NCBI GenBank assembly: GCA_004211785.1
Contig: SHBX01000023.1
Coordinates: 1 to 48,174 of the forward strand
Reading direction: 5' to 3'
From: Winogradskyella sp.
GTDB lineage: Bacteria > Bacteroidota > Bacteroidia > Flavobacteriales > Flavobacteriaceae
Length of the DNA: 48,174 nucleotides
Part shown: one piece after another, positions 33,320-41,812 of the stretch
Numbering within the stretch: position 1 is the stretch's first letter
Layout: every line of letters begins with the position of its first letter
Position numbers and translations under genes: made by a program
The notes under the pieces: model-generated
Database searches by the model: none
Seen by the model: the letters and a program-made list of their open reading frames with translations, nothing else
Told to the model about the DNA's origin: nothing

Positions 33320-35665
33320 ATGCAAGATAACGAAAAGAAATCATCATACCTTTTTTGGTACTTTTTGGTACCATTTCTTCTTTTATTGGGCTATAAATAT
33401 CTAAAATCAGATACGTCAAATGATTACTCTAATATAGAGACTTCTGATGTAGCTATGGTTGCTGCAAATGAAGTTTTGCCAGAGACTGTAGATTATATTT
33501 TTCATGTCAAGCCTATTCTTTCAGACAGGTGTTATCTCTGTCATGGACCAGATGCTGGCACTCGAGAAGCGGGTTTACGATTAGATACTCAAAATGGTGC
33601 TTTTGCAGCTTTAGGTAAAAACAAAGATCGTTTTGCTTTAGTGTCTGGAGATACTATTTCTAGTGAGATGGTGCATCGTATCTTAGCAACAGAGTCAAGC
33701 AAAATGATGCCACCTGAAGATTCTAATTTGAGCCTTAATAATTACGAAAAACAGATTTTAATAAAGTGGATAGAACAAGGTGCAGTTTGGAAAGATCATT
33801 GGTCCTTTGTAAAACCTATAAAGCCTGAGATACCTGTAGTTGATATAGACAACACTATTGATAAGTTTATTCATAGAAAACTCCAAGAAAAAGGATTATC
33901 TATGTCAGTAAAGGCTAAAAAGGAAAAATTAATAAGACGTGTTTATTTTGATTTAACAGGCTTACCTCCATCATTAGATGATATTGATGCTTTTGTAAAC
34001 GATAGTAGTGCTGTAGCTTACGAAAGAGTAGTTGACAAACTATTAAACTCTATACGATATGGAGAACATATGGCTACAAGTTGGTTAGATATAGCTAGAT
34101 ATTCAGATACGCATGGTTATCAAGACGATTTAGAGCGGATTATGTGGCCATGGCGTGATTGGGTAATTAGTGCTTTTAATAGAAATATATCTTATGACGA
34201 ATTTATAAAATGGCAACTTGCAGGAGATTTGATACCTAATGCTACCAGAGAGCAAGTTTTAGCGACTGGATTTAATCGAAACCATAAGATAACCCAAGAA
34301 GGTGGTGTTATTGATGAGGAGTACCGAAATGAGTATGTCTTAGATCGTACAAATACGGTTTCAAAATCTTTGTTAGGTTTAACAATGGAATGTGCACAAT
34401 GTCATGACCATAAGTATGACCCAATCTCTCAAGAAGAGTATTTTAGTTTTTACGCATTCTTCAATAAATTAGATGAAAAAGGACGCATGGATTATGGTGA
34501 GATACCAAAACCAAACATTAAAATTACTCAAAAAGAAGTAAAAGATGTTTTAACGTTTATAAATATGCCAGATTCAATTCCTGAAGTGAATTTAATGGTC
34601 ATGAAAGATGATAAACAAACTCGAAAAACTTACATATTAAAGCGAGGTGCATACGATAATCACGGAGATGAAGTATCTGAGGGCGTACCAGAAACTATTT
34701 TGCCTTTCACAGATAAATATCAAAAGAACCGTCTAGGTTTAACAGAGTGGTTGTTTGATGAAGACAATACGCTTACAGCAAGAGTAGCAGTAAACCGATT
34801 GTGGCAGCAAATTTTTGGAACAGGTATTGTTGCTACGAGCTCAGATTTTGGAAACCAAGGAGCTTTGCCATCGCATCCAGAATTATTAGATTGGTTAGCT
34901 ATAACTTATAGAGAAGAAGGTTGGGATACTAAAAAGATGATAAAACGCATGGTTATGTCAGAGACGTACCAGCAAACTTCTAAAACAACTAAAACACTTT
35001 TAGAAAACGACCCTGGTAATAAATGGTTGGCTAGGAGCTCAAGACAAAAACTAACGGCAGAAATGATTCGTGATAATGCACTTGCTGCAAGTGATTTATT
35101 GGTAGAAAAAATAGGAGGACCAAGTGTTAAACCTTATCAGCCTGAAGGTTTGTGGGCAGAAACTACATCTGGTCAAGGATTAACCAAGTACATAATGGAT
35201 AAAGGCGAAAATCTTTACCGTAGAAGTTTATACACATTTTGGAAACGTACAATGCCTCCACCAGCCATGCTAACTTTCGATGCTGCAACGAGAGATTTTT
35301 GTAGTGTAGAACGTCAAAAAACCAGTACGCCTCTACAAGCTTTGGTTATGTTAAATGACCCTCAACTTATTGAAGCCTCAGAGGCATTGGCCGTATTGTT
35401 ATTAAAAAATAAAAATGTATCGGATAAAGATAGAATTAAAACTATTTTTAGAAGAATAACGTCAAGAACGCCAGATGAGACTGAGGTTGAAAAATTATTG
35501 ACATTCTTAAATGATACAGAAACTAATTATGATGCTATTGAAAAAGAGGAGTTTCAAGTCTCTAGTAAGTTTGAAGAGCTAGATATATCAAAAAAACGAA
35601 TATATGCATTTACTGCATTAACAAGCCTCATATTTAATCTTGATGAAGCCATCGTAAAAGGATAA
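33320..35665 (+). CDS. Planctomycete-type cytochrome c / DUF1549 / DUF1553 protein
   Basis: A 781-residue membrane-anchored protein. One N-terminal membrane helix (about 10-26) is followed by a PSCyt1 domain with haem motif CYLCH at 71-75 (SDRCYLCHGPDAG). DUF1549 (about 150-370; LDIARYSDTHGYQDD) carries a second CxxCH (CAQCH, 358-362). DUF1553 fills about 430-770 (ARVAVNRLWQQIFGTGIV; CSVERQKTSTPLQALVMLND). In Planctomycetes these proteins often run to about 1,000 residues with an inserted lectin-like domain, absent here. It opens a five-gene operon and starts 2 nt before the DUF1501 gene begins. Electron transfer outside the cytoplasm is inferred; the substrate is unknown. Confidence 0.93.
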   Translation: MQDNEKKSSYLFWYFLVPFLLLLGYKYLKSDTSNDYSNIETSDVAMVAANEVLPETVDYIFHVKPILSDRCYLCHGPDAGTREAGLRLDTQNGAFAALGKNKDRFALVSGDTISSEMVHRILATESSKMMPPEDSNLSLNNYEKQILIKWIEQGAVWKDHWSFVKPIKPEIPVVDIDNTIDKFIHRKLQEKGLSMSVKAKKEKLIRRVYFDLTGLPPSLDDIDAFVNDSSAVAYERVVDKLLNSIRYGEHMATSWLDIARYSDTHGYQDDLERIMWPWRDWVISAFNRNISYDEFIKWQLAGDLIPNATREQVLATGFNRNHKITQEGGVIDEEYRNEYVLDRTNTVSKSLLGLTMECAQCHDHKYDPISQEEYFSFYAFFNKLDEKGRMDYGEIPKPNIKITQKEVKDVLTFINMPDSIPEVNLMVMKDDKQTRKTYILKRGAYDNHGDEVSEGVPETILPFTDKYQKNRLGLTEWLFDEDNTLTARVAVNRLWQQIFGTGIVATSSDFGNQGALPSHPELLDWLAITYREEGWDTKKMIKRMVMSETYQQTSKTTKTLLENDPGNKWLARSSRQKLTAEMIRDNALAASDLLVEKIGGPSVKPYQPEGLWAETTSGQGLTKYIMDKGENLYRRSLYTFWKRTMPPPAMLTFDAATRDFCSVERQKTSTPLQALVMLNDPQLIEASEALAVLLLKNKNVSDKDRIKTIFRRITSRTPDETEVEKLLTFLNDTETNYDAIEKEEFQVSSKFEELDISKKRIYAFTALTSLIFNLDEAIVKG

Positions 35666-35667
35666 TC

Positions 35668-37125
35668 ATGGAAGAGATTTCTAAACACTTTTTAAATAAT
35701 AACAGAAGACATTTTCTTAAAAAGCTAGGATTAGGTATTGGAGGCTTGGCAGCAGCTTCAATGTTAGACCCTTTTTCTTCTATTGTAGAAGCTGCAGATT
35801 CCCCTTTAAAAGGAATGAACCTTCCTCATTTTGCTCCAAAAGCGAAACGTGTTATTTATTTGTTTCAAAGTGGTGGGCCTTCACAGTTAGAATTATTCGA
35901 CTATAAACCACTACTGCATGAAATGCGAGGTCAAGACTTGCCAGATTCAGTAAGGCAAGGACAACGTTTAACTGGGATGACTTCGGGACAAGATAGTTTT
36001 CCTTTAGTTGGAAGTCAGTTTAAATTTAACCAATATGGAGAATCCAGAGCTTGGGTAAGTGATTTAATGCCTTACACAGCAAAAATTGTAGATGAACTAT
36101 GTTTTATAAAATCTATGCATACTGAGGCTATTAATCATGATCCAGCTATTACGTTTTTTCAAACAGGTTCTCAGCAAGCTGGAAGACCAAGTATTGGCTC
36201 ATGGATGAGTTATGGTTTGGGTAGCTTAAATGAAAATTTACCAACATTCACAGTTTTATTATCTCGTGGAACAGGCCGACCATTGGCTCAACCTTTATAT
36301 TCTAGACTTTGGGGTAATGGATTTTTAAGCTCCTTACATCAAGGTGTTCAGTTTAGGTCTGGAAAAGATCCAGTTTTATATCTCAAAGACCCAGATGGAA
36401 TGACTAGATCAGAGCGTCGTAAAATGCTCGACCATATTAGTGAGTTAAATGCTAAGCAAGAACAGGAGTTTGGTGATCCAGAAATAAATAGTAGAATAGC
36501 TCAATATGAAATGGCTTACAGAATGCAAACTTCAGTTCCAGAAACTATGGATGTTGAAGGAGAGCCAGACCATATTATACGAATGTATGGTGCAGATTCT
36601 GCAATCCCAGGAACATATGCTGCTAATTGCTTATTGGCAAGGCGTTTAGTAGAGAAAGATGTGCGTTTTGTTCAATTATATCACATGGGTTGGGATCAAC
36701 ATGATAATTTACCATCGCATATAGAGAAACAAGCTAAAGATATAGATCAAGCCACAGCAGCATTAATTATGGATTTAAAACAACGTGGTTTACTTGAAGA
36801 TACTTTGGTTGTTTGGGGTGGCGAATTTGGACGAACAAATTACAGTCAAGGAGCACTTACAGATACAAATTATGGTCGTGATCATCATCCAAAATGCTTT
36901 ACTATGTTTATGGCTGGTGGTGGTGTAAAACCAGGTTTTACTTATGGAGAAACTGATGATTTTGGTTATAATATTGTTAAAGATCCAGTACATGTACACG
37001 ATTTACAAGCAACGATGATGCATCTCATGGGTGTGGACCACACCAAATTTACATACAAACATCAAGGCAGACGTTTTAGGCTAACAGACGTTTCTGGACA
37101 TGTCGTTAAAGATTTATTAAGCTAA
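35668..37125 (+). CDS. DUF1501 protein, Tat-type signal
   Basis: A 485-residue exported protein of the DUF1501 family, related to the alkaline phosphatase/sulfatase superfamily. The N-terminus NRRHFLKKLGLGIGGLAAAS (12-31) is a twin-arginine signal. RVIYLFQSGGPSQLELFDYK, then SMHTEAINHDPA, VQLYHMGWDQHDN, LVVWGGEFGRTN and GRDHHPKCFTMFMAGGGVKP hold the conserved His/Asp/Glu positions of a metal site. It nearly always accompanies DUF1549/DUF1553 proteins, as here, with a 2-nt gap on each side. Tat export suggests folding with a cofactor before secretion (inference). Enzyme activity is undefined. Confidence 0.93.
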   Translation: MEEISKHFLNNNRRHFLKKLGLGIGGLAAASMLDPFSSIVEAADSPLKGMNLPHFAPKAKRVIYLFQSGGPSQLELFDYKPLLHEMRGQDLPDSVRQGQRLTGMTSGQDSFPLVGSQFKFNQYGESRAWVSDLMPYTAKIVDELCFIKSMHTEAINHDPAITFFQTGSQQAGRPSIGSWMSYGLGSLNENLPTFTVLLSRGTGRPLAQPLYSRLWGNGFLSSLHQGVQFRSGKDPVLYLKDPDGMTRSERRKMLDHISELNAKQEQEFGDPEINSRIAQYEMAYRMQTSVPETMDVEGEPDHIIRMYGADSAIPGTYAANCLLARRLVEKDVRFVQLYHMGWDQHDNLPSHIEKQAKDIDQATAALIMDLKQRGLLEDTLVVWGGEFGRTNYSQGALTDTNYGRDHHPKCFTMFMAGGGVKPGFTYGETDDFGYNIVKDPVHVHDLQATMMHLMGVDHTKFTYKHQGRRFRLTDVSGHVVKDLLS

Positions 37126-37127
37126 TA

Positions 37128-38171
37128 ATGAGCAGAAGAAAATTTTTAAAACAATCGTCTTGTTTGGCCGCAGGGTTACTAACTTATCCTGCATTTGGTA
37201 GTGCTTTTTCGTTTTCAGATTCTAAAGATATTATTGTTGGCCATAATTCTCATAGGTATAAAGTGGATTTAAATTGGGGGAATCTTAATCCACTAAAAAC
37301 ACCAGTAAACGACTGTCATGAGATGGTTCAAGACTCTAAAGGACGGATAGTTTTATTAACCAACGAGATTAAAAATAATGTCATTGTTTACGATAAGTCA
37401 GGCAAGTTAATAGAAACTTGGGGAACAGATTATCCTGGAGCTCACGGTTTGACTTTAGTCAAAGAAAATGGTAAAGATTTTTTATTGATTACCGATTACG
37501 AACGCCATCAAATCATAAAAACAACAATTGATGGCAAGGTCGTTTTTACATTAGATTACCCTGCCGATATTACTGCATATAGATCCAAAGGAGATTATAG
37601 GCCAACAGAAACTGCTGTAACTGAAAATGGCGATATTTATGTAGCTGATGGTTATGGTAAGCAATTTATCTTACATTATAATTATAAGGGTGAATTACAA
37701 AACTATTTCGGAGGTGCTGGTAATGAAAACGATAAATTTTTAAATGCCCATGGTATTTGCTATGACAATCGTGATGCTAAAAATTCATCACTATTAATCA
37801 CTGCTAGAGAACTCAATCAGTTGAAACGTTTTAGTTTACAAGGCGAATATTTAGAAACCATAAATGTACCAGGTGCATTAATATGCAGACCAGTAATTCA
37901 TGAGAAGGATATTTATTTTGCAGTCTTGAGATCTAAAAATTCTATTTACGAAGATTCTGGTTTTGTGCTAATTATGAATGAAAAAAATGAAGTGGTTTCT
38001 TGTCCTGGAGCAACCGCACCTTCTTATAAAAACAATCAGTTAGATGAGTTATATCAAACTATTAGGTTGTTTCAACATCCACATGATGTTTGTGTAGATG
38101 ATGATGAAAATATGTATGTTGCCCAATGGAATTCTGGAAAAACCTATCCAATAAAACTAACGCGCATATGA
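37128..38171 (+). CDS. Tat-exported six-bladed beta-propeller (NHL-like) protein
   Basis: A 347-residue exported protein. SRRKFLKQSSCLAAGLLTYP (2-21) is an excellent Tat signal. The mature part shows propeller blades with NHL-like repeats: NVIVYDKSGKLIETWG, AHGLTLVKENGKDFLLITDY, TETAVTENGDIYVADGYGKQ, HDVCVDDDENMYVAQW. Some relatives are peptidyl-amidoglycolate lyases, but no lyase site can be claimed here. Its stop overlaps the next ATG (ATGA), indicating translational coupling within the operon. Confidence 0.85.
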   Translation: MSRRKFLKQSSCLAAGLLTYPAFGSAFSFSDSKDIIVGHNSHRYKVDLNWGNLNPLKTPVNDCHEMVQDSKGRIVLLTNEIKNNVIVYDKSGKLIETWGTDYPGAHGLTLVKENGKDFLLITDYERHQIIKTTIDGKVVFTLDYPADITAYRSKGDYRPTETAVTENGDIYVADGYGKQFILHYNYKGELQNYFGGAGNENDKFLNAHGICYDNRDAKNSSLLITARELNQLKRFSLQGEYLETINVPGALICRPVIHEKDIYFAVLRSKNSIYEDSGFVLIMNEKNEVVSCPGATAPSYKNNQLDELYQTIRLFQHPHDVCVDDDENMYVAQWNSGKTYPIKLTRI

Positions 38172-38959
38172 AAAAGTTGTTAGTTGTTTTTTGTTGTTGT
38201 TTTTTATTTAATTGTTCTGAAAAGAAAGAACAAGCTTCTACGAGTTTCTTGAAAAACAATACACTAGAGTTAGCACCGCCGCGAGTTGTAGCTCCAAGTA
38301 CAATCATTGATTCTATAGTAACTGTAAACGCCGAATTGAAGATGGAAGGTGTGACAATTCGATATACTTACAATGGTGAAGAACCGACTGAAAATTCAAT
38401 GTTGTATCAAAATAGCTTAGAACTTTCAAAAGAAGGAAAATATAAGTTCAAAGCTTTTCATCAGGATTGGAAACCTAGTGCAACTTCAGAAATAGAACTA
38501 TTCAAAAAAGGAATAAAACCTCAAGCTTTCTTATTTAAAACAGAAGCAAGTAAAGTATATCCAGGAATAGGAAAAGGAACACTTTTTAATAATAAAAAAG
38601 CAAGTTTGGCTTTTAAGGATATACAGTGGTTAGGTTATGATACTACGACAGTAGCTGTAGTTGATTTTAAAACTAGTGTTGCTATAAAAAAAATAACAAT
38701 TGGGTATTTGGTAGATACAAAATCGTGGATTTTTCCACCAGAAAAAGTTTCAGTTATAATAAATGAAGAGGATTCTGTTTCTGTAGTAATTCCAAAGTTT
38801 AAAGAAGGCGAATACAAGCGTTTAAATTCAGTAAAAATTCCAATTAACAAGGTTGTAGAAACACTAAAGATTAAAGTGGTAAATAGTAGACTGCCCGATT
38901 GGCACCCAGGCGCCAGTAATGGTGCTTGGTTATTTATGGACGAATGGATTTTTAATTAA
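38168..38959 (+). CDS. Lipoprotein with chitobiase-C-like and discoidin-like domains
   Basis: A 263-residue lipoprotein. The signal peptide has lipobox LFNCS (Cys at about 17). The ATG at 38168 overlaps the previous stop by 4 bp; an ATG at 38126 would put 14 charged residues before the signal peptide and is rejected. A chitobiase/hexosaminidase C-terminal-type domain (VTIRYTYNGEEPTENSMLY) is followed by a beta-sandwich resembling F5/8 type C (VAVVDFKTSVAIKKITIGYL) that ends LPDWHPGASNGAWLFMDE. The same two modules end the next gene. It is probably a binding partner for surface glycans or for the cytochrome complex (inference). Confidence 0.78.
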   Translation: MKKLLVVFCCCFLFNCSEKKEQASTSFLKNNTLELAPPRVVAPSTIIDSIVTVNAELKMEGVTIRYTYNGEEPTENSMLYQNSLELSKEGKYKFKAFHQDWKPSATSEIELFKKGIKPQAFLFKTEASKVYPGIGKGTLFNNKKASLAFKDIQWLGYDTTTVAVVDFKTSVAIKKITIGYLVDTKSWIFPPEKVSVIINEEDSVSVVIPKFKEGEYKRLNSVKIPINKVVETLKIKVVNSRLPDWHPGASNGAWLFMDEWIFN

Positions 38960-41089
38960 ATGAAAAATATAAACAAACTTTATAAAAATACGTTTACAAT
39001 CGTCTTATTCATTTTTGGTGTTATTACCTTATACACTTTAAAAACTGAAGAAGTTCCTCGTTTTATATTATTTTTGGGGCGCTTTCACCCTTTAGTTTTG
39101 CATTTGCCTATCGGTGCTCTAGTTGTTACTTTTTTTCTTGAAGTTATTCGACGACTTCAGAAAAAGGAAATTTCAGAAACTATAAAACACTTATTTGGTT
39201 TTACAGCAATTTTTTCAATAATTACCTGTTTTTTTGGTTATTTTTTGTCGTTGGAAGGTGGTTATACTGATACCACACTAGACTTACATTTTTATACGGG
39301 TGTTGCTACGTCTTTTTTTGCTACTGGCTTGTTCTATTTAACAACACGAGATGATTTTAAAACTAATAAAGTATTTCTTCCTCTTTTTATAATAACTCTT
39401 ATTTTAATTAGCATTGCTGGCCATTTTGGAAGTGTTTTAACCCATGGAGACAACTTTTTAACCGAGTATGCAGGAGCAGAACCAAAAGAAAAAACTATAG
39501 AAGTTGTAGATAGTTTAAGGATTTATGAAGATGTAGTGTTTAAAATTTTAGATTCCAAGTGTATTCAATGCCACAACGCTTCTAAACAAAAAGGGGAGCT
39601 GTCTATGATGACGCCAGATTTGATTTTAAAAGGAGGAGCCTCTGGCACAAATCTCATTGCAGGAAATCCAGAAAATAGTTTGCTTTTTACGCGTATGCTA
39701 TTGCCAATCTCTGATGAAGAACACATGCCACCAGAAGGTAAGGAGCAACCTACAAAAGATGAGATTTGGCTTGTAAATCATTGGATTAAAAACGGTGCAA
39801 ATTTTGAAGGTTATGCATTAAGTGTTTCATCAGATGATACTTTACGTGATAAGTTGAAAAACTATCTTGTGCTAAACAAAATCAAAATCCCTATGGCTTC
39901 AAAAGACGATATCGAAAATATCAAAGCTTTAGGTTTTAGGGTTTTTGAAATAGTCCCAAGAGAAGGAGCACTTAATGTTAAATTACTTAACAAAAATCCA
40001 ACTTTTGAGGATTTACAAAAACTTAAAAGTATTGAGGAACAAATAGTAGAATTAGATTTTGAAAATGCAGAGCTTACAGATGAAATGCTGAACGTGGTCA
40101 AGCGAATGAAGAATCTTAAATTTTTGAGGATTAATAATCAGACTATTACAGACGCTTCGCTCAAGTACTTAAAGGAATTAGAACAATTAGAAGTTCTTAA
40201 TCTTTACAATACATCAATTACAGATACTGGTTTATCAGAATTATTGGAAAGTATAAACCCTAAGAAAATTTATTCTACTGAGACGCGAGTTACTGATAAT
40301 ATTGCTATGGATTTGCAAGAAATGTATGGTGTAAACATCCAAAACAGTTTGCTTAAAGGTTTTGTTGAAGACAGTCAACTACAACTGCCTGTAATTTCAA
40401 CAGGAAGAACATTATTTAGAGATACGATTCATGTAAATGTTAAGAGTCAAATTAAAGATGTAGACATTCGTCACACTTTAAATGGAGAAATACCGGATTC
40501 TTCTTCTAAGAAGCTAGACAAAACATTAATCTTTAATAAAACATCAACGCTAAAAGTAGCTGCTTTTAAAGATGGTTGGTTGCCAAGTGATATCTTAACA
40601 ACTGAATTTACAAAAATAACTCATAATGTTAGTTCTTATGAGATTGTTCACAAACCTAATGAGAGTTACCCAGATGCCGATAAGTTATTCGATTTAGAAG
40701 AAGGTACTACAGATTTTAAAGACGGTAAATGGACTGGTTATTTTGGAGATGACTTAATCACCACTATAGATTTAGGAACTAAGCAAAACGTGAGTAATAT
40801 ATCTTTTAATTGTCTAGAAGATGTTAATACATGGATTTTATACCCAAAGTGGTTCACAGTATATGCTTCTAATGCTAAAAATATTGGTTTTAAGAAGGTC
40901 GGAGATATTTCAGTTAGTCGAGAAGGGCAAGGAGGTGATGCAGAGTTTAAAAAGGTGCATTTAAAGTTAGGTGATGTTCAAGCTAGGTATTTTAAAATTG
41001 TGATTGAAAATCACGATAAGTTACCAGATTGGCATCCCGCAGCAGGAAATCCTACTTGGCTTTTTGTAGATGAAATATTTTTCTGGTAA
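38960..41089 (+). CDS. Membrane cytochrome protein: DUF2231-like helices, c-type haem site, LRR, chitobiase-C and discoidin-like domains
   Basis: A 709-residue multidomain protein, last of the operon, its ATG touching the previous stop. About five membrane helices lie in residues 10-160 (FHPLVLHLPIGALVVTFFLE, DUF2231-like). A PSCyt1-type domain follows with CIQCH at 201-205 and HMPPEGKEQPTKDEIWLVNH. Leucine-rich repeats lie at about 355-430 (NLKFLRINNQTITDASLKYL), then a chitobiase-C-type domain (VDIRHTLNGEIPDSSSKKL) and a discoidin-like end with LPDWHPAAGNPTWLFVDE. It may link membrane electron transfer to the outer partners (inference). Confidence 0.87.
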   Translation: MKNINKLYKNTFTIVLFIFGVITLYTLKTEEVPRFILFLGRFHPLVLHLPIGALVVTFFLEVIRRLQKKEISETIKHLFGFTAIFSIITCFFGYFLSLEGGYTDTTLDLHFYTGVATSFFATGLFYLTTRDDFKTNKVFLPLFIITLILISIAGHFGSVLTHGDNFLTEYAGAEPKEKTIEVVDSLRIYEDVVFKILDSKCIQCHNASKQKGELSMMTPDLILKGGASGTNLIAGNPENSLLFTRMLLPISDEEHMPPEGKEQPTKDEIWLVNHWIKNGANFEGYALSVSSDDTLRDKLKNYLVLNKIKIPMASKDDIENIKALGFRVFEIVPREGALNVKLLNKNPTFEDLQKLKSIEEQIVELDFENAELTDEMLNVVKRMKNLKFLRINNQTITDASLKYLKELEQLEVLNLYNTSITDTGLSELLESINPKKIYSTETRVTDNIAMDLQEMYGVNIQNSLLKGFVEDSQLQLPVISTGRTLFRDTIHVNVKSQIKDVDIRHTLNGEIPDSSSKKLDKTLIFNKTSTLKVAAFKDGWLPSDILTTEFTKITHNVSSYEIVHKPNESYPDADKLFDLEEGTTDFKDGKWTGYFGDDLITTIDLGTKQNVSNISFNCLEDVNTWILYPKWFTVYASNAKNIGFKKVGDISVSREGQGGDAEFKKVHLKLGDVQARYFKIVIENHDKLPDWHPAAGNPTWLFVDEIFFW

Positions 41090-41097
41090 CCTATATT

Positions 41098-41250
41098 TTA
41101 ATCCAAAGCATTCATAGTCACGTAAGCGCGCCAACCTATAATTGCAAGTTGAAACTTACTTGCTTTTGCAGGGTCCAATTGCCTTTTAGTAAATGATGGT
41201 AATAGTACCTTATTGGTTTTTGCTAAAAACTTGAAAACGACTTTTCTCAT
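41098..41250 (-). CDS. Conserved 50-aa basic small protein
   Basis: A 50-residue ORF, too short for many callers: MRKVVFKFLAKTNKVLLPSF, then TKRQLDPAKASKFQLAIIGW and RAYVTMNALD. Basic, with a Trp-Arg near the end. From memory, similar about 50-residue Flavobacteriia proteins of the form KKxxFKFLAKxNKxxLPSFTKKxLDxxKAxKxQLAxIGWRxYVTxNALD exist, sometimes labelled SsrA-binding protein without good reason. It lies antisense, 8 nt past the end of the cytochrome operon. Function unknown. Confidence 0.75.
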   Translation of the reverse strand: MRKVVFKFLAKTNKVLLPSFTKRQLDPAKASKFQLAIIGWRAYVTMNALD

Positions 41251-41285
41251 AAATTATATTAATACTCGAATATAACTAAAAAAAG

Positions 41286-41316
41286 AAAACTTAGCTTTTG
41301 GCTAAGTTTTACGTTT
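41286..41316. terminator. Intrinsic terminator-like hairpin
   Basis: AAAACTTAGC (41286-41295) pairs with GCTAAGTTTT (41301-41310) around a five-base loop, with A-rich and T-rich flanks. It could end the cytochrome operon after reading across the small antisense gene. Confidence 0.6.
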
Positions 41317-41790
41317 TTTGATTGGTTGGTGTTGTCTTAGATAGAAAAAATAATTTCTACAATAACTTTTACAATAGTTAGCATGGTTTAATGTTTTTAA
41401 AGGTTAATATTTTACTACAATTTCTTGATTGAGTTTTCAATATATATCGACCGTTAACCTTCTGCCAAACACTTTTAATAAAATCTATGAATTTAAATAT
41501 AAATTTATAACTAAAAAAATCATTTGTATATAAAATTGAAACATATAAGTCTTGATTATTGTTTATAAATGTAATATTAAACTGAACATATGGTTGCGTT
41601 TTGTAATAATTGTAGGGTGTTTTTGAGAGTATTTTTTTTAACCAAGGGAAATTTTACTCCAAAAAGTATGATTTTTTGGGTTTTGATCTTTTTTAAATAA
41701 TAAATTAGTATTTCAATGCAAATTTTTAATTGCGTTATTAGATAACTTTCAGAATACTATTTTTTAACATTACTACCATTGTATTAAGTG
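41311..41790. other. AT-rich intergenic region
   Basis: About 480 bases upstream of the nuclease gene with no coding potential, repeats or RNA that I can support. It is very AT-rich, and presumably contains the nuclease leader and control sites. Confidence 0.4.
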
Positions 41791-41798
41791 TATATTTG
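41791..41798 (+). promoter_or_regulatory. -7 element (TATATTTG) for the nuclease gene
   Basis: TATATTTG is a perfect TAnnTTTG match ending 14 nt before the ATG at 41813. No -33 TTTG is seen at the expected distance. Confidence 0.55.
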
Positions 41799-41812
41799 CA
41801 AAAAATAATAAT

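Noticed and set aside
38126..38167. Longer N-terminus for the operon lipoprotein from ATG 38126
   Set aside because: It would place charged residues before a clear lipoprotein signal peptide and overlap the propeller gene by 46 bp; the ATGA overlap at 38168 is a better start.
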